Shown: positions 1 through 12,529, counted from the stretch's first letter. The stretch is DNA of 64,000 nucleotides from Ligula intestinalis (GCA_036362985.1 JAYGXS010000004.1:43062024-43126023), one strand, 5' to 3'. Made by a program: numbers and translations. The notes: generated from the sequence alone by a model not told the origin.

Positions 1-3000
1 TAGCATCCTAGAATCTCATTGCTTATTATAGCAAGCTGAAATGTATCAGTAGCTCCTAGAGCGGAGGGTGACGTCAGCGAACCTAGTCTTTCTCTCGCAG
101 TATAGCGTTTTCAGGTTAGTTTAGTATAGTTTGTTTGTCTGATTTGAAACCAAGCTAAGGATATGTGAGATGATATTTGTCGAGAAATTCAAGGTAACCT
201 CTGAAGCCTAAAGCGATATGTCACAACCTGAAAAAAGTTCGTTGAGTTGGGGAGATGTTAAATACTAGCGACAATGTTATGGGACATTAAAAATTATACG
301 TATAGTAAATGGCACGCTGTTTTTATCCTGAATCTTCTTCTCCTTACTTGCAGAGGAACGTTATTTGTTTTGGCCTATTGGGTGCACTGCTATTAGTAAA
401 ATTACAATTTTGTTCTTAACGACTTCTACCTCTTTCTCTCTCCCACCTCCCTTACCGTTCATCCTTTTTGACTTGCAGAATCCCTTCGTGATGCACATAT
501 TCCCTCCATGCGACTTCTCTCGAACGCAGCTGCAACAGGTGGCACCGGAACTCCTGCGACTCCTGACGCAAAGTGCAATACCCCACATGCTTATAGTCGT
601 TGTGTGATGCACGTCGTGTTTGTGTACTTCATCTTCTCCCCGTTCCTGTTTGCTGCTAGACCCTCACCTCGGGGCTGTCCTCTCACGATCCCAAACCAAC
701 CTTGGCATTTACAACAACTTTCCCAGTCTTTCGTCGCGCTCGCGTTGTCTCCGCTCTCACATCCTTCGTCGTGCAGGTCACGCACGATGTGCTGCGGTCG
801 ATGCTGCCGCTGCCGCCGCCATTGCGCACATCTCACGCCTGTCACGCCGTGACTGTTTGGTGGTCGCTCGCTCGCGCGCGACATCGATCACTCGCTGTCT
901 TTCCTCTCTACGCTCCGATTGGCTCCCTGTCTCGACGCCTGCAGAGCTATCTCGCTCGCTTTCTCTCTCTCTCTTTCTCTCTCAGTGTGTGCGTGTGTGA
1001 ATCTCCGGACTGACGGCTATCGCTGTCATCGATCCGTCGTCGCCGCGCCCTCTTGCAGGCTCGGCGATGGCAACCAGGCTACGAAGGCTCTCGCTCTCCA
1101 CCTTGGCAGAACGAGAGAGAGAAAAGTGGTGGGCGTGTGCGTTTCGCACACGGAGCCTACGCGGTGCGTGCGTGCGCGCACACACACACACACATGCGGC
1201 AAACCTGCCGATGCAGGTTAGCGTGTCAGCTAGTTACCGCAGAGGAAGGCATGTGAAGGAGGGGCGGTTTTGCTGTCAATTTGGCGGCTTTCGCCGGCTG
1301 TACACAGAGAGTCCTGCGGTTAGTGTGTCTCTGCTAACAAACAAGTATCGCCTTCACCCAATCGGTATCATTCCATCTCATCGCCGCTGAGGATGTGTCT
1401 TGGCGCATCGATTATGGTGTTGCTGTCAAAATGTCTGCGGATTTTTGTTCTTTCATCGCTTCTCTATGCATACTACAGGACGGCTGTCTTTGTGCGTTCG
1501 CATTCTCCCCTTGTCTCCCCTCTAATGTCTAAATACCTATCTGACCTCTGCAGTCGTGGCGACCGAACCTTGGAGATTGGCCTATTTTACTGAAACGGGC
1601 AGCAGTTCGTGGTATCTTGCTCTGTATATATCCTAGTGTACATACATATATATATTTCCGAAGCAGTGTAATTGACCATGTTGAGTTAACGATTTTGAAT
1701 GGAGGATTTGTCGATAGTTTGCCGTGTGGAATGTAAATACACCGAGTATATATAATTCGCCGTCTCCGCCTTACTCCTTTCGGAACGAACCAGTGAGATG
1801 GACGGAGTATTCGCGCTCGAGGTGGTTTTACCTATATAAAACCGTTAGTCTATTTGCTCTCTCCCCGAGTTTTGTCCGGTTTATCCCTCTTAGATTTAAT
1901 AAACGCCGCCGTAACCTTCAGGCAGGCCATTTTTGACGTCTTCATCCTAATTAATTATTTTTAGAACAATGGTTTAGTCTGGATTAGTGTAATTCGCGGT
2001 GTGCTCGAACAGTTCTTGTCATGGATAAGTGAAGTAAGTTGCATCCCGAGATTATATAATTAAAAGAAAGAAGGTCTTCGGAAAATCGAGTTGTACTAGT
2101 GAATTTTCGAACAAGTATCACGTGTTCGTCGTCAGACTAAATTAAAAGTGAAGGCTGGGAATGTCGCACTAGTTCTTGTTATCTCCCTAGAAAGAATGCG
2201 ACCTACTAAAGCCTCGCTCTGTGTGTTTTCAGCTGCATGTGTTCTTCTGTTGCGGGCTTAGACGGCGAACCCAGGACTGAGGGTAATTGAATAGCGTGAT
2301 TGACATTGCACTATCCTGAAGGTGGGCCTGTAGCGATAATCTCGTCCTTCTTCTGTCTCCTGCCATGCTCGCCTGCCTCTCTGACTACTAATCTATGCCG
2401 CTGTCATATGGGCTTTCGGCCGCTGGCAGTGGAGTGAACGATCGCGGATTTGTTTCGTGTCATTAACTGTTCGGCAGACGCTGAGTGTACGCTATTACTA
2501 GTAATCCCTTGAGTTTCTTTTTATCGTCCTTGCTAGGTTGCGACTGGAAAGTAGTGACTAAGAGTTCGAAACAGTTACCGAGCCTTCTTAGGAGGCGAAT
2601 GTGTTATACCGTACTCCCGACATATGTACCAGTTATAAAGCACAGACACCTGTTTCGTCGAAGTTTCTGCTGCTGTGTAATACAGCAGCGTCGAAAGTAC
2701 GGTATAAAATGTTTGCCATATGTAATTAATACTACTTGTGGACTGCTAGTTTATAGGGTGCGTATTTGTGCGTTTATTGAACAAAAGTTAAAGTCAAGTT
2801 TACTAAATGAAATATAGGCAAACGCCTTTGAACTCCCTATCAGTTGATTATATCTGACCAGAATGTTCGTAGAAATCTCAGTTCTGGCCCTAAAAGGTTA
2901 TGCTCCAGTGACCCACCTCCAAGTCATACACTCAATAATTTCCAAAATGATTTATCCGGTTATTTTCTGAAGGTCATAGAGCACAAACCATATAGGGGAG

Positions 3001-3120
3001 CCGAACCCCTCGTTGGTGTATCACACGGCATCAAAAACATCGGCGAAACATGTTTCTGCACTTTTAGCTAGTACTTATGTCGGGAGTACGGTATAATGTC
3101 TTTGCCATATATATTTATAT
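1..3120. other. No recognisable gene; low-complexity and CT-rich DNA
   Basis: Only short open frames that overlap each other on both strands are present, with no domain I recognise. Positions about 955-985 are CT-rich, and about 1168-1195 hold a CA/GC dinucleotide tract. A short motif around GTACGGTATAA occurs at about 2600 (reverse), 2697 and 3088 (both forward), next to the Helitron end, and looks like decayed repeat sequence. The block could be intron, UTR or intergenic DNA; I cannot tell which. Confidence 0.5.
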
Positions 3121-3121
3121 A

Positions 3122-3155
3122 CTAGCGCGGAAGCCCGGCTTCGCCTTGGGCTTCC
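3122..3155 (-). other. Helitron 3' terminus: hairpin plus CTAG
   Basis: Read on the minus strand, GGAAGCCC pairs with GGGCTTCC around an 11-nt loop, followed by GCG and CTAG-3'. This matches the known Helitron 3' end rule (a short GC-rich hairpin just before CTRR). It fixes the element's 3' boundary at 3122. Confidence 0.85.
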
Positions 3156-6100
3156 TTACATGTTGTTCCCATTGAAGTCTATGGGAACATCGACACTTTT
3201 CAACTGTAGTTGACATCGGTAGTCTTTTGACTTATCATTTCTGTACTTCAACCGTAGATCATAGAGGCAGTTTAACACACAACTTCTAATTAAGAACGTC
3301 AGTAGCCGTCGTAATTGAAATGGAGGGTTAGCAACGACAGCTTCAGCAATGGTATTCTCCCACTGATTAGGCCTCGCTTCAGCAATGGTATTCTCCCACT
3401 GATCAGGCCTCGCGCAGGGTTCTCTGTAGGTTGAACACAGAAAACCATCAATCGTCCTAAGATCTTCAAACGATGTTGGACCTTTAACTTCGTGGAGTAA
3501 CATTCGTAAATAGGAGCATTCTTGTTGAGAGGGGTGAACAGTGTATATTCTACCCATTTTCACATCATACTTGATGCCCGGATGTCCGTCAACTCGAATT
3601 CCTACCTTTCGTCGGGCCCACTTGTTTCGATTCCATGTGTAGTATGTGGGGACCAGAATGTACAAAAGAGTCTGGGCAAACGAATCTTGCTGGCACAAGT
3701 TGAAGCAAGCAGTCAAAGTGGTACCTTTGGGACTCTGAACAATAATCCAAGAGGAATCCTTCCGTAAAGTAAATCCGTTGTCCATTTTCCAGATGGACGC
3801 TTAAATGTGCAATAGCCGGAAAACGGTTATGGATATCAAAACCAAAGATTCTCCAGAATGCTTCATTGCTGCTGATGTATCTGCCCATTTCATACTGGGT
3901 AATCTCATCATTGTTGTTACGGCGGTTGAGGGAGTACATTGCGGCATCGGATCCTTTGTTGATGTACTTGCAGACGAACTTGATAGACATCGAAAAGTTG
4001 CAAATTTCAGCATTGATGTGGGCATTGAATACTTTTGACAGTAAGGGACAATACGGCACAATTCGATGGTTATCTATTAACACACCACCGTTTCGCCTTT
4101 CATTGATAACTGCTTCGAATCCGCCACTCAGGTTGTCGCCTTCTATAAAGAGGTTAACCATCCCCATCGGTCTGAGTTGCATCTAGGAATCGCTTGGGAT
4201 ATCTCTTGGTACATTTTCCATCCTTCATGCAAAGGCTGTTTGGATTTATCTGACCGCATGGGCCATGCACCATTTGAGTTTTGGTCGTTTCAAACAGGAC
4301 AGGGTCAACGGATCGGTCCGGTAACTCTGTGCATATCAATTTGTAGACATCGGAAGAGTGCAATCTTTCCTTTAGCCAGACCAAAATGTGAGTGTGGGGT
4401 AATCCTCTCTTTTGCCACTCTCCAGTGTAAATGTGACACTGAACATCACCGAAAATTTTGAATTTTGTGATGGGTCTCATCATGGTTTCCAACTTAAGCT
4501 GGAATACCCGCGCGGACAAATCATGGTGGTCCTGTGGCTTTTGACCGTGGAACAACTCATCAGTAATTTCAGGCCACGATGGGTTGCAGGCAAACGTAAT
4601 GAATAGATCCGGGCGACCAAAATGCCTAACATAAACCAACGTATCTTGAGTTTTCTCATGCATATAGCGAGGAAACCCAGTATGGCTTGACGGCAAGATG
4701 AAAGGTTGACCGGGACCAGCATCATTACCACCTTCAGAAAGGATATTGTCTCCAAGGTGGATGAAGTTGTCCACGCGAAGTTCTTTCTGGTGTGTGTGGA
4801 AATAGCAAAGGCGCTCTGTTTCCATTTTGGCAAACATATCAACAGCAAATTGAAGGAAAAACGTTTTGAGTCGACAAAGCAGGTTGAATGTTCGTTCTCG
4901 AATCATAAAGTGGTAAGAGTAGAAGGCTTTACAACTTACTGTTTTACGGGTGCCAATTTTAGGTATACCGAAGTGGTAACCGTCTTCACCATTAACATGC
5001 ATGAGAGGGTATTTTGAGGCCTCGTATGAACGGTGTGTCCTACATATCCTTTGCAGCCTATCGTCTCTCCTTCTCAAGACAATATCCCTGTTGCCGTGCT
5101 GTGTTTCTGACATGATGACGGCCACCTCGTTGAATGTTGGAGCATTACATGTTCGTTGGTCTTCTCCATGAGGACGTTTATCGGCATCTATAGCAATTGT
5201 AAAGTCAATGGAATCGTGCATCTCCAGGGCGGACTTGAAACTGTTAACGTAGCTGTTGCGCTGGTGTAGCATGTCTTGAAGGGACAATATTATGTGATGC
5301 TTCAAGCCTGGGTTCACTCGGAATCGGCTTTGAGCCTGCAGCTTGATGTCTTCTACGAAGTATATTTGTAGAAATTTCGGCTTGCCATCAGGAGGAGGTA
5401 GTAACGATCCAATCCGGTGGCAAACTGGGCCTTCCACCTTGAAGGTAGGCATAAGCCAACCTCATGAACAATGTTGGCACCAAAGGAGGTCATTTGAAAC
5501 GCCCCATTGTATTTGCCTATGTTCGAAAGAAAAATTTTCGAGTCGTCGGTACTACCAGCAAGTAATGTTTGGAGTATTTCTGGTGGTTGGAGGAAGTTAG
5601 TCAGTAGAACTCTGCCGTTGGAACAGCCCATGCCGATTGTCTCACCAATCTATTTTTTTTGCCCGCTAATGTCCACAAACTTTCACCATCTTCCCAATGG
5701 AAACATTTGCATCTCCCGCATAACCAAGACTTGGGTTTTAATTGAGTGAGGCTTTGTTTCATACTTGAGCGTTTATGGTAGCAACCAACGGGCCAGAGTC
5801 GCCAAACCGTATGTGAGTTGGTTGCGAACTTGAGTTTCCAGCATCGTTTGAGCGTTGATCCGCTCTTTGTTATGCTTGCATAGCCGGACGTGTACTTCTA
5901 CGTCTGAGTAATTCGTTTTGCCGACATTGCGAATCTCTTATCCTACCTAGCTCTCTTCTTCGCAGGGTTTGGACTTCGGTTTCTTGGCAGCGGTTACTTT
6001 GATGGCGAATCGCATCCTCGTGTCTTCTTTGCAGCATTTGATCTTCGGTTTCTTGAGAGTGTTTATATCGCTGACGCATGGCATTAATCTCCAGGCAAGG

Positions 6101-6364
6101 TCGTCTTTCTGCTTGTGTTTATTGCGAACGTATATTAACATTGGCAAATCTCTTCTGTTCCTTCGTCTGAACTTGTGTTCTCGCGGCTGCTCTAATTCCT
6201 TTTCTACCTAATGAGGTAGAACCTACAAATAGGTTATTATTCTGAACAAAGTAACACTGGGTAGAAAAGAAGTAAGTTAACAACGTTACCTTCAGTCAAT
6301 GACCCATAATCGGCTGTCGGGTTGTTTGTGTTTAGAACATTTTTGACGGCGTCACTGTTGTCCA
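3156..6364 (-). pseudogene. Helitron Rep (HUH) protein, broken; no helicase domain
   Basis: Rolling-circle replication initiator of a Helitron. Fragments on the minus strand, in order: an Arg/Glu/Gln-rich N-terminal stretch (about 6211-5870) with repeated RR..E patterns typical of the family; a fragment at 5631-5440 with the usual PPEIL and FTSFGAN-type words; a long open frame at 5452-4154 (432 aa) containing the HUH metal site GLPHTHILVWL; a frame at 4182-3589 with KYINKGSD, the catalytic-tyrosine region, where the first of the usual two tyrosines reads F; and a frame at 3785-3156 with YYTWN, HPGIK, GRIYTVHP and GPTSFEDLRT. At least three frame changes (near 5450, 4160 and 3770) plus stops upstream of 5631 show it is dead. 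A 36-bp unit is tandemly duplicated at 3341-3412. A short intron near 6320 is possible but unproven. Confidence 0.85.
3341..3412 (-). repeat. 36-bp tandem duplication inside the Helitron frame
   Basis: Two adjacent 36-bp units (3341-3376 and 3377-3412) differ at one base. They keep the reading frame and duplicate a 12-residue segment containing QWENTIAEA, a conserved word of Helitron proteins. This is probably replication slippage. Confidence 0.9.
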
Positions 6365-8625
6365 TAATGATAGTTTGTAAGGGTTAGATTGAAAGTGAAG
6401 GGATTTATGTGGTAGGCCATTCAATCTAATCTAAGAGCTAGCCCGCGACAACCTACGCGTAAGTAAAGGGGGGTCCAAGTGATAGTAGGTCAAGGGGTTT
6501 ACGGCAAGTGAGTATGAGAGCTGCGCAAACACCGTTATAGCCCTTACTGCATTAGCGGTGGGAGGAGGAGGGTGACGTTTCAGGCGGCCGCGACGACCCC
6601 TTACCCACCCCCGCCCAAACCCCGTGGCGTATTCACATCCGCCTGTCACGTCGGGTGTCATTCGGGGCGACAGCGACATGATCGCTGAATCCTCACGCGC
6701 ACGGAAGAATGAGACGCCTCAACAATGAAAGCAGTCAGATACTCGGGCAGTAAGGAAACACACACGCGCATGCCAGTGCCACACGCGCGTCGAAGGCGCA
6801 GAAGGCTTTTTGAGGTGACCCCTTCGACTAATGATAACGGAGGCACACACGACAGACAGACAACTCAATTTGATTGAGTATACAGATACAGGTGATAGTG
6901 GGGGACTCGCCGTTCGCGTAAAGGAACATGCATGTTCCTTTTTTTACCCGGGAGTTCACTTAAGAGCCCTCGCAGGCACTGATATAGTGACTTGTAGAGT
7001 GTGATAAAGTTGGACCGACAAGGACAAGGGAGACGTTAATTGTCATTTCTCGCTCATCAGCTAGTCATACCCAATTCCAAGGGTGGTGACCCCGGAAATT
7101 CGAACCGCGATCAAAGGGTGGACTACCCTGAAGGAACAACCCTTTTCCTGAGCCATGCTTGGGGCACAAAGTTTGCCGGTGGGCGCTGGAAGTGTAGGAA
7201 TAACCAACACTTTGCGAACACACTGTTAGTTGGCAGGGCACAAAACTCTTCACAGACATGAGAAAAAAAGGAGGCGATTCTGGAAATAATTTCGTAGTGG
7301 ATGGGCTTTTCAGGCAGTTAGGCTGCTTTTGCATCCTCTCACTGTGTTTGCAGGTTATATTGGCACCCACCCATGCTTACGGCACCTTCACGTGGCTCTT
7401 GAAACAATCATGGCCATTTCGTTGTGAAAGTTCTGTTGGTAGTTATTAACATAATAGTAATCACAACTGTATCTTAAAAACAACTTATGTCTCTTTCTTC
7501 AATGCTTCATGACTCAGAGATAGTATGGACGAGAAAACCTTGTCGGTAGCATTGCTATTGAGTAGTCTCTCGTGGTAGTCAGTGTTTTTGGACTGAAGAT
7601 AGGCTTTATGCATTACAACATCGGGCTTGTTCCGGAAGACTTACAGTTAGCTAAGCACACCTATAAGTCCAAATATACTATTTCTGGTAGATGTAAAGTG
7701 CATTTAAGGGTCTGCATCATTTTTAAATGCCCCTTACCCATATGTAAAAGAGGCTGGACAGCGGTGTTTCACAGGATCACGTTAGTAAGTTGCCCACCAC
7801 TAGTGCCTTATCTCCTGCAAACCCTTCTGCCATCAAATGAATTAGCAATAGTAGTTGGAAGCCGATTGGCGGAAGCAGTTCACGCAAAGCGACCTCTTGA
7901 CCAATAAGATGACCGGGAAGTTGTAACTAGTTTTTTGGCCGCCCGTCTGTCGGTTGTCAGCCCATACAGGCTCTTGACACGCTCTCTGTTACAGGCTATC
8001 AACTAAAAAATCATTCTCCTATGCTCTTGGTTCGTCCTGGGGCTGTGGTCTCGTAGTTGCTCTTCATATTATCTAGATCCCAAGGGTAGTTCCGTATGAC
8101 AGAGGGTCTGAATGTGCTTTCTGAACAAACCGATGTCTGCTGAAACTGCTCGATTTTTGAGTAATTCAGAAATCACACTCTGTTGTTCAGAATGCACGTA
8201 AACGCCTTCCTCTTCACGCACTTCAGACGTTGTTGTGACATTAGCGAATAGTGCGTTATCATCCCCAGCAAACGTAGTAATTAAAGGTAGCAAGTAGAAC
8301 ATTTTGAGTGGCTCTCCTTTCGTAGAACTCGTAGACAAACGAGTATGCCGGAGGCATTTTCATGCCTGTCTTCTCGTAAGGAAGTTCCTGTGACGTTCCA
8401 CGTGGCACTGAACTTTGGGAATCCTGACAGTTACTAGAACCCTTGGAGGGAAACTGCCAAAAACCAATTGGTTGCTGAAAGAATACCGAAAAGGACAGGA
8501 GAGACTGGGGTGGTCATCGTGGGTTATTAGGCATCGCCAGCCAGACCAGGGTTGTGGGACCTGGCATTTGTCTGTACTTCTTACTTTTTTACTGGTTGCT
8601 ATGTGAGGACTATAGGTTGCCAGTT
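6365..8625. other. No recognisable gene
   Basis: Only short overlapping frames. A perfect 20-bp palindrome followed by a T-run lies at 6921-6940. An 89-codon minus-strand frame at 8069-8338 has no family I know. I see no splice-supported exon. Confidence 0.5.
6921..6940. repeat. Perfect 20-bp palindrome followed by a T-run
   Basis: AAGGAACATG is followed by its exact reverse complement, then a run of T. It could form a hairpin with a U-tail in RNA, but no Pol III gene is visible next to it. Confidence 0.7.
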
Positions 8626-9800
8626 CAATCTAGAGGCCGCGCAACAAAAAGGCATCCGGAGAGGAAGGTGTTCCCGTCAAAATCTACAAGCCCTGTGTTG
8701 ATACTCTGGCACCCTTGCTCCATGAGGTGATCAAGCAAGCGTTGAGAGATAAAGTAGTTCGGAATGACTGGGGTTCGAGTATCATCATGCCCTTCTTTAA
8801 AAAGTAAGATAAGACGAATTGCGAGAACAATCACGACATAAGCCTCATCGACGTTGCTGAGTAGGTCTTCAATATTGTCCTACCCAGAAGATTCCAGTCT
8901 GTACGGGACTCTAGGATCAGACCCAACCAATTTGGGTTCTAAGGTGGGCGTGGATACGTAGACCAGATATTCACACTAATGCCCCTTCTGAACTTCCACC
9001 AGGACTACCAGCAACCGAAGGCCGTATCCTTTGCCGACTTCGTCGCTGCGTTTGATTCTGTCCATCGTGAGACCCTGTGGCGAATAAGGGAAGCAGATGG
9101 AGTATCGACCAAAGTCATTGCCATGATCAAGGCCTACTGCCACGCCGCCATCACACGAGTCTCGGTCCACATTAATCTCTCCCAAAAGTTCGATACCCGG
9201 TTTGGTGTTCGACAAGGCTGTGTCCTGCCACACATTCTGTCTAACTACGCGAGTGACTGGATTCTCCGAAAGGCCCTACGCGGTTTTGATGGTCTAGAGT
9301 TTTGCACTCAGACGCAAAGCGACTGATATTGACTACGCCGACGATATCGTTCTGGTAGCATCAAGTTTTGGCCACCTACAGTCTGTAGTATCACGTGTGA
9401 ATGAGATCGTTACGTTGGTTGGATTGTCCGTAAATACCGAGAAGACTAAACTACTCTCGAGCTGCATCTCTGGCCATGGGAAGGCATGCCTGGAGATTAA
9501 TGGCCATTAGCTTGACGCGATAAAGAGCTATAAATACCTCAGGAGAGGCTGCTACTAAAGGGTCAAATTAAGGACGACGTTGTCTCTTAAATCGATGTTG
9601 TCCGCCGGATTTTCTCCATCTCCCGAAACCGGTTATGGATTCGACGCCTTATCTCCATCACCACAAAGATTCGTGTGTGTTTCTCGCATCCGTCTGTTAC
9701 GGGTGCGAATGTTGGGTTTTGCGCGTTGAAGGTGAACACACACGCTCCGTTACATGAAGAGGGGAGAGGGTCACCTGACACGTAACAATAGAACCGCTGG
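8626..9800 (+). pseudogene. RTE-like LINE reverse transcriptase, frameshifted
   Basis: Remnant of a non-LTR retrotransposon polymerase. Pieces read in changing frames: a GEEGVPVKIYKP-type start near 8650 (fingers region); a run of palm residues ending in FADFVAAFDSVHRETLW at 9030-9090; the VRQGCVLP motif near 9210; then after a frame change YADDIVLVASS (active-site YADD) near 9330-9360; and a thumb/connection part reaching about 9780. There are several stops and shifts, so no protein is made. The endonuclease part upstream is missing. An S1 LTR-like element follows at 9813. From memory, this type is abundant in tapeworm genomes; I could not check that here. Confidence 0.85.
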
Positions 9801-9812
9801 CGTCTGAGTGCC

Positions 9813-10135
9813 TGTCGCGGGGTGTTAAGGCTACTAAAGTTTAACTCTAACGGCTGTGATCTTCCAGGCCCGGTTCTTAGGAGGGGAGAGGAGTCTTCGG
9901 AAAGTCAAATTGTTAGGAAGAGCATATTCTGTACAGAATGAATTGGAGAATAGGCAGTTGGAAACTGACTATCAGATGACCGCACAACCACAAGCTGGTG
10001 GACGGCGTCTGAAGTGAGGTCTGTTCGGCAGTCGTCACATGAGGTCCAGTGTGAGTCGGCCAGTGATTGGCTGTTACAGATGCCGGAAGCAGCAAGCCTT
10101 CCGAAATCGCACATCATGTTGAGCTAGTCACTACA
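9813..10135 (-). repeat. S1 LTR-like element, 323 bp, TSD TGCC
   Basis: Family S1 read on the minus strand, from TGTAG at 10135 to the terminus at 9813. Exact 4-bp direct repeats TGCC flank it (9809-9812 and 10136-10139). It contains the shared core with TTCTGTACAGAA and the CCTAAGAACCGGGCCTGGAAG-like block close to the 3' end. Confidence 0.8.
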
Positions 10136-10229
10136 TGCCTGTATGCGGAGGTTATCAGGCTTTTTCGTTGTTCTTAGAAGTTCTGGCACTTTCTTTTTGA
10201 GTTCATCAAGTAGATTCAATTGCCCCGCA

Positions 10230-10266
10230 CCGCCTCCGCAATGTAGAACCTACATTGCGGAGACGG
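10230..10266. repeat. 17-bp inverted repeat hairpin
   Basis: Arms at 10230-10246 and 10250-10266 are complementary with one mismatch around a 3-nt loop. There is no protein or RNA gene beside it. Confidence 0.75.
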
Positions 10267-11150
10267 TACAAAGTGCGTTAGGAATTGCATGAAACAGGTA
10301 ATCGTAAGTCCTTGAAACGTCGGCTGACAGCCGGTTTAGCGTCCATACCGCGTCGGAATATGTGCAGTTTTGAGTCATGTACCGATCCAATGTGCACCTT
10401 GCGTTGCTATTCTGATGTACCGCATGAATTAATCATCAAAAACAGTATAGCTGCTTTCTATCTCATCGAATGCGTCGACGATTTTAAAAGTTTACGTAAG
10501 TAGACTTTGATATATTAGTTATCGTGCAGCCTTATTCCAGGAGAATCCAGTCACGTTAATATGCGGTTTTTGAACGAGCTTCATTCCGTCTGCCGGCAAA
10601 GGCTACACCCTTCAAAATTTATACTTGAAGTAAGATCATGCATTGTTTTTTTTAAGTTACTACCTATGAGATTTGTAGCACCTTGAATTTGCCGTTCATT
10701 AAGCGTTTTATCTATTCACTTATTAATGCTGCTTAAAAACTATAAAAGATGATCCTCCTCCATTGCTACAAAATATGAACACTCTATGACGTTTTCCTCT
10801 TCATTGGGGAATGTGGAATTCTTCTCATAGAAAATGCATGCAACATGTAATTTGAAATCCCTGAATTCAATTGCAACGGTAGATGAGATTCAGATTTATT
10901 CGGTAATTGTAAATGTTTTTGAAAGCTAACGATACATTTTCTATAGGCACTTAATTTGAAGTAGACGTGATTTACTACCAAATGACAATTTATAAAAAGA
11001 AGATTTCCTTTGTGAATGTTTTCTGTTAAATTTGTTTCATTGAAAATCATCGTGTAAAGTGCACACATCTTAAGTAATCATTCATACGGAGTTTCTTTTT
11101 TTGCAGGCAGCCAGTAATAATCTCATTCAAAAGACGACATCCTGAAGTGA
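10267..11150. other. No gene; decayed arm of the foldback repeat seen at 61.4 kb
   Basis: At about 10556-10630 the DNA resembles one arm of the foldback element at 61362-62186 (shared words GAACGAGCTTC and an AT-rich TTTATACTT stretch). The rest is AT-rich with only short frames that I do not recognise. Confidence 0.4.
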
Positions 11151-11159
11151 CTTAAATAT

Positions 11160-11357
11160 AGTAGGCTTATTCTACAAGATAGTTAATCTTACAACCCTTT
11201 TTAGGTGTTGAACACGTCTGACAAAGACATGGGAGATTGGACCAGCTGTTTCTGGCTCATTAGCCGTCATCAGTCAGTCAGATTCAACCCCAGGTGGTGC
11301 ATCAACCGACGCTCAAACCGGCGGTGTCCAACACTCTAACAGTTGAGCCGCGGACTC
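11160..11357 (-). repeat. Probable tRNA-derived SINE
   Basis: On the minus strand, GGCTCAACTGTTAGAG (11349-11334) resembles a Pol III A box, and GGGTTGAATC (11290-11281) resembles a B box. The spacing (about 59 nt between box starts) is longer than in a normal tRNA but possible with a long variable arm. A non-tRNA body follows. No acceptor stem closes cleanly, so this is not a functional tRNA. Extent is approximate. Confidence 0.45.
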
Positions 11358-12426
11358 TGTCTTCCCACCTTATATCGGGAATATTGACATTCGTTGATGA
11401 ATTCTCATTCGTCTACCTACACTACCCGCCTCTGTGCGGCTACTGGCGGTGCTTGAGAGTGAGCCCCAAGGCAAAACGGGACGCCTGAGTTCTGTTAGCG
11501 ATCAGTGAGCACTCATCAACGAATACAAGCGTAACATTTCCAGAATTTCGGTTCGCATATTATGAGCCAGTACATATGTGTGTCTCTCTTTAAACCGAGC
11601 ACAGGTAGAATGGTGGATAGAGTGAGTTAGATGCAGCGCAGTTTACTGCCCTGCTGTGAAGCACACGGCGGACCTCGTCGAAATCAACAATTGAACTGTC
11701 GTATGTGTGTGTGTGTGCCTGAAAGACCTCCAGCTAGTTCAGTGACACAAAACTGGATAGAGTCAAACGGCGCTACAACCTGCCTTTTTGACTTGCCTGT
11801 ATACCCTTGGCACTGTGGGGTTTTCATGTGAATGTGCGGTCTACTGCCGCCTACGTTGTCGTTTCTGTGTGTCATATCTACGCTGTCGACTTCATGAAAC
11901 GCAGGCATGCACGGGTACAGGCACAAACATACACCCATACACCCGCACCCATCCACCCACACACACACACATAATCAAGCGATCTGGTAATATGTCAGCA
12001 TTTAGGGCCTCAGTTAGGCAACAGCCAGAGGCCTGCGTCGTTTTGCTGGCGGTGGTGATCACGTAAACGGACACGAATGTGTAAACAAAGGTCAGGCGAC
12101 GTGCCAACATGGCCTCTGCATGCAGGACCTGTAAACGGAACGCACAGGCATGGTACGAACCAATAAATTGTCACCACGCTAGAAGCCTGGGACCGGTAGA
12201 TCGCGTGAATTTTTTTAGCAAGGACAGGCCTATGCACCGCTCACCGAACTTTCGTTAAGAGCAGTCTAATTTAGAAACCCAGCTAGTCTGATAGGGCCAC
12301 GTGCTAGCTCGGTGAGAGTTTCTGTTCTCTCCAATTTATGGAGCCTTAGAAGCATTGCAAACCAGCATAGAAATGGCTGAAGTATGCACTGGGAAAGACT
12401 ACGCACCAACCCAACTTTCACTACTA
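11358..12426. other. No recognisable gene; short dispersed repeat near 11.67 kb
   Basis: About 70 bp near 11640-11700 (with CTCGTCGAAA and CAATTGAACTG) recurs at about 51305-51370, just upstream of an LTR insertion. A CA-rich tract lies near 11945-11970. Only short frames are present. Confidence 0.45.
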
Positions 12427-12527
12427 CAGTAGTCGCCGGTTATTAAGCCCACCTCGGGCTCAGACCAAATTGGGCTTAATAAGCGGCAGGGCTTATTAAC
12501 CGTGGGCTTAATAAGCGGCGACTACTG
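12427..12527 (+). mobile_element. pogo/Tigger-like MITE, 101 bp, TA TSD
   Basis: Terminal inverted repeats begin CAGTAGTCGCC and the element is flanked by TA on both sides (12425-12426, 12528-12529). Internal GGGCTTAATAAGCGG segments are inverted and form nested hairpins. It is 101 bp, the same length as the copy at 47817-47917, which lies in the opposite orientation. The ends and TA target are of the pogo/Tigger type. No coding capacity. Confidence 0.8.
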
Positions 12528-12529
12528 TA

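Larger units (their letters stand above)
3122..6364 (-). mobile_element. Helitron (rolling-circle transposon), helicase-less, decayed
   Basis: The minus strand carries the N-terminal and Rep/HUH coding part of a Helitron and ends with the diagnostic 3' structure. That end is an 8-bp perfect hairpin (arms 3129-3136 and 3148-3155, 11-nt loop) followed after a few bases by CTAG (3122-3125), then T in the flank, as expected for A|T insertion. The 5' end is not exact; I take the first plausible start codon near 6364. The Pif1-type helicase that normally follows Rep is absent, because coding sequence runs straight into the terminal hairpin. This is therefore an internally deleted, non-autonomous copy. 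It could only move with a helper. Confidence 0.85.

Noticed and set aside
3522..5749. Several plus-strand frames of 80-106 codons
   Set aside because: They are shadows of the minus-strand Helitron Rep coding sequence.
11281..11357. Functional tRNA gene on the minus strand
   Set aside because: A- and B-box-like words are present, but there is no closed acceptor stem or clear anticodon arm; called a SINE instead.
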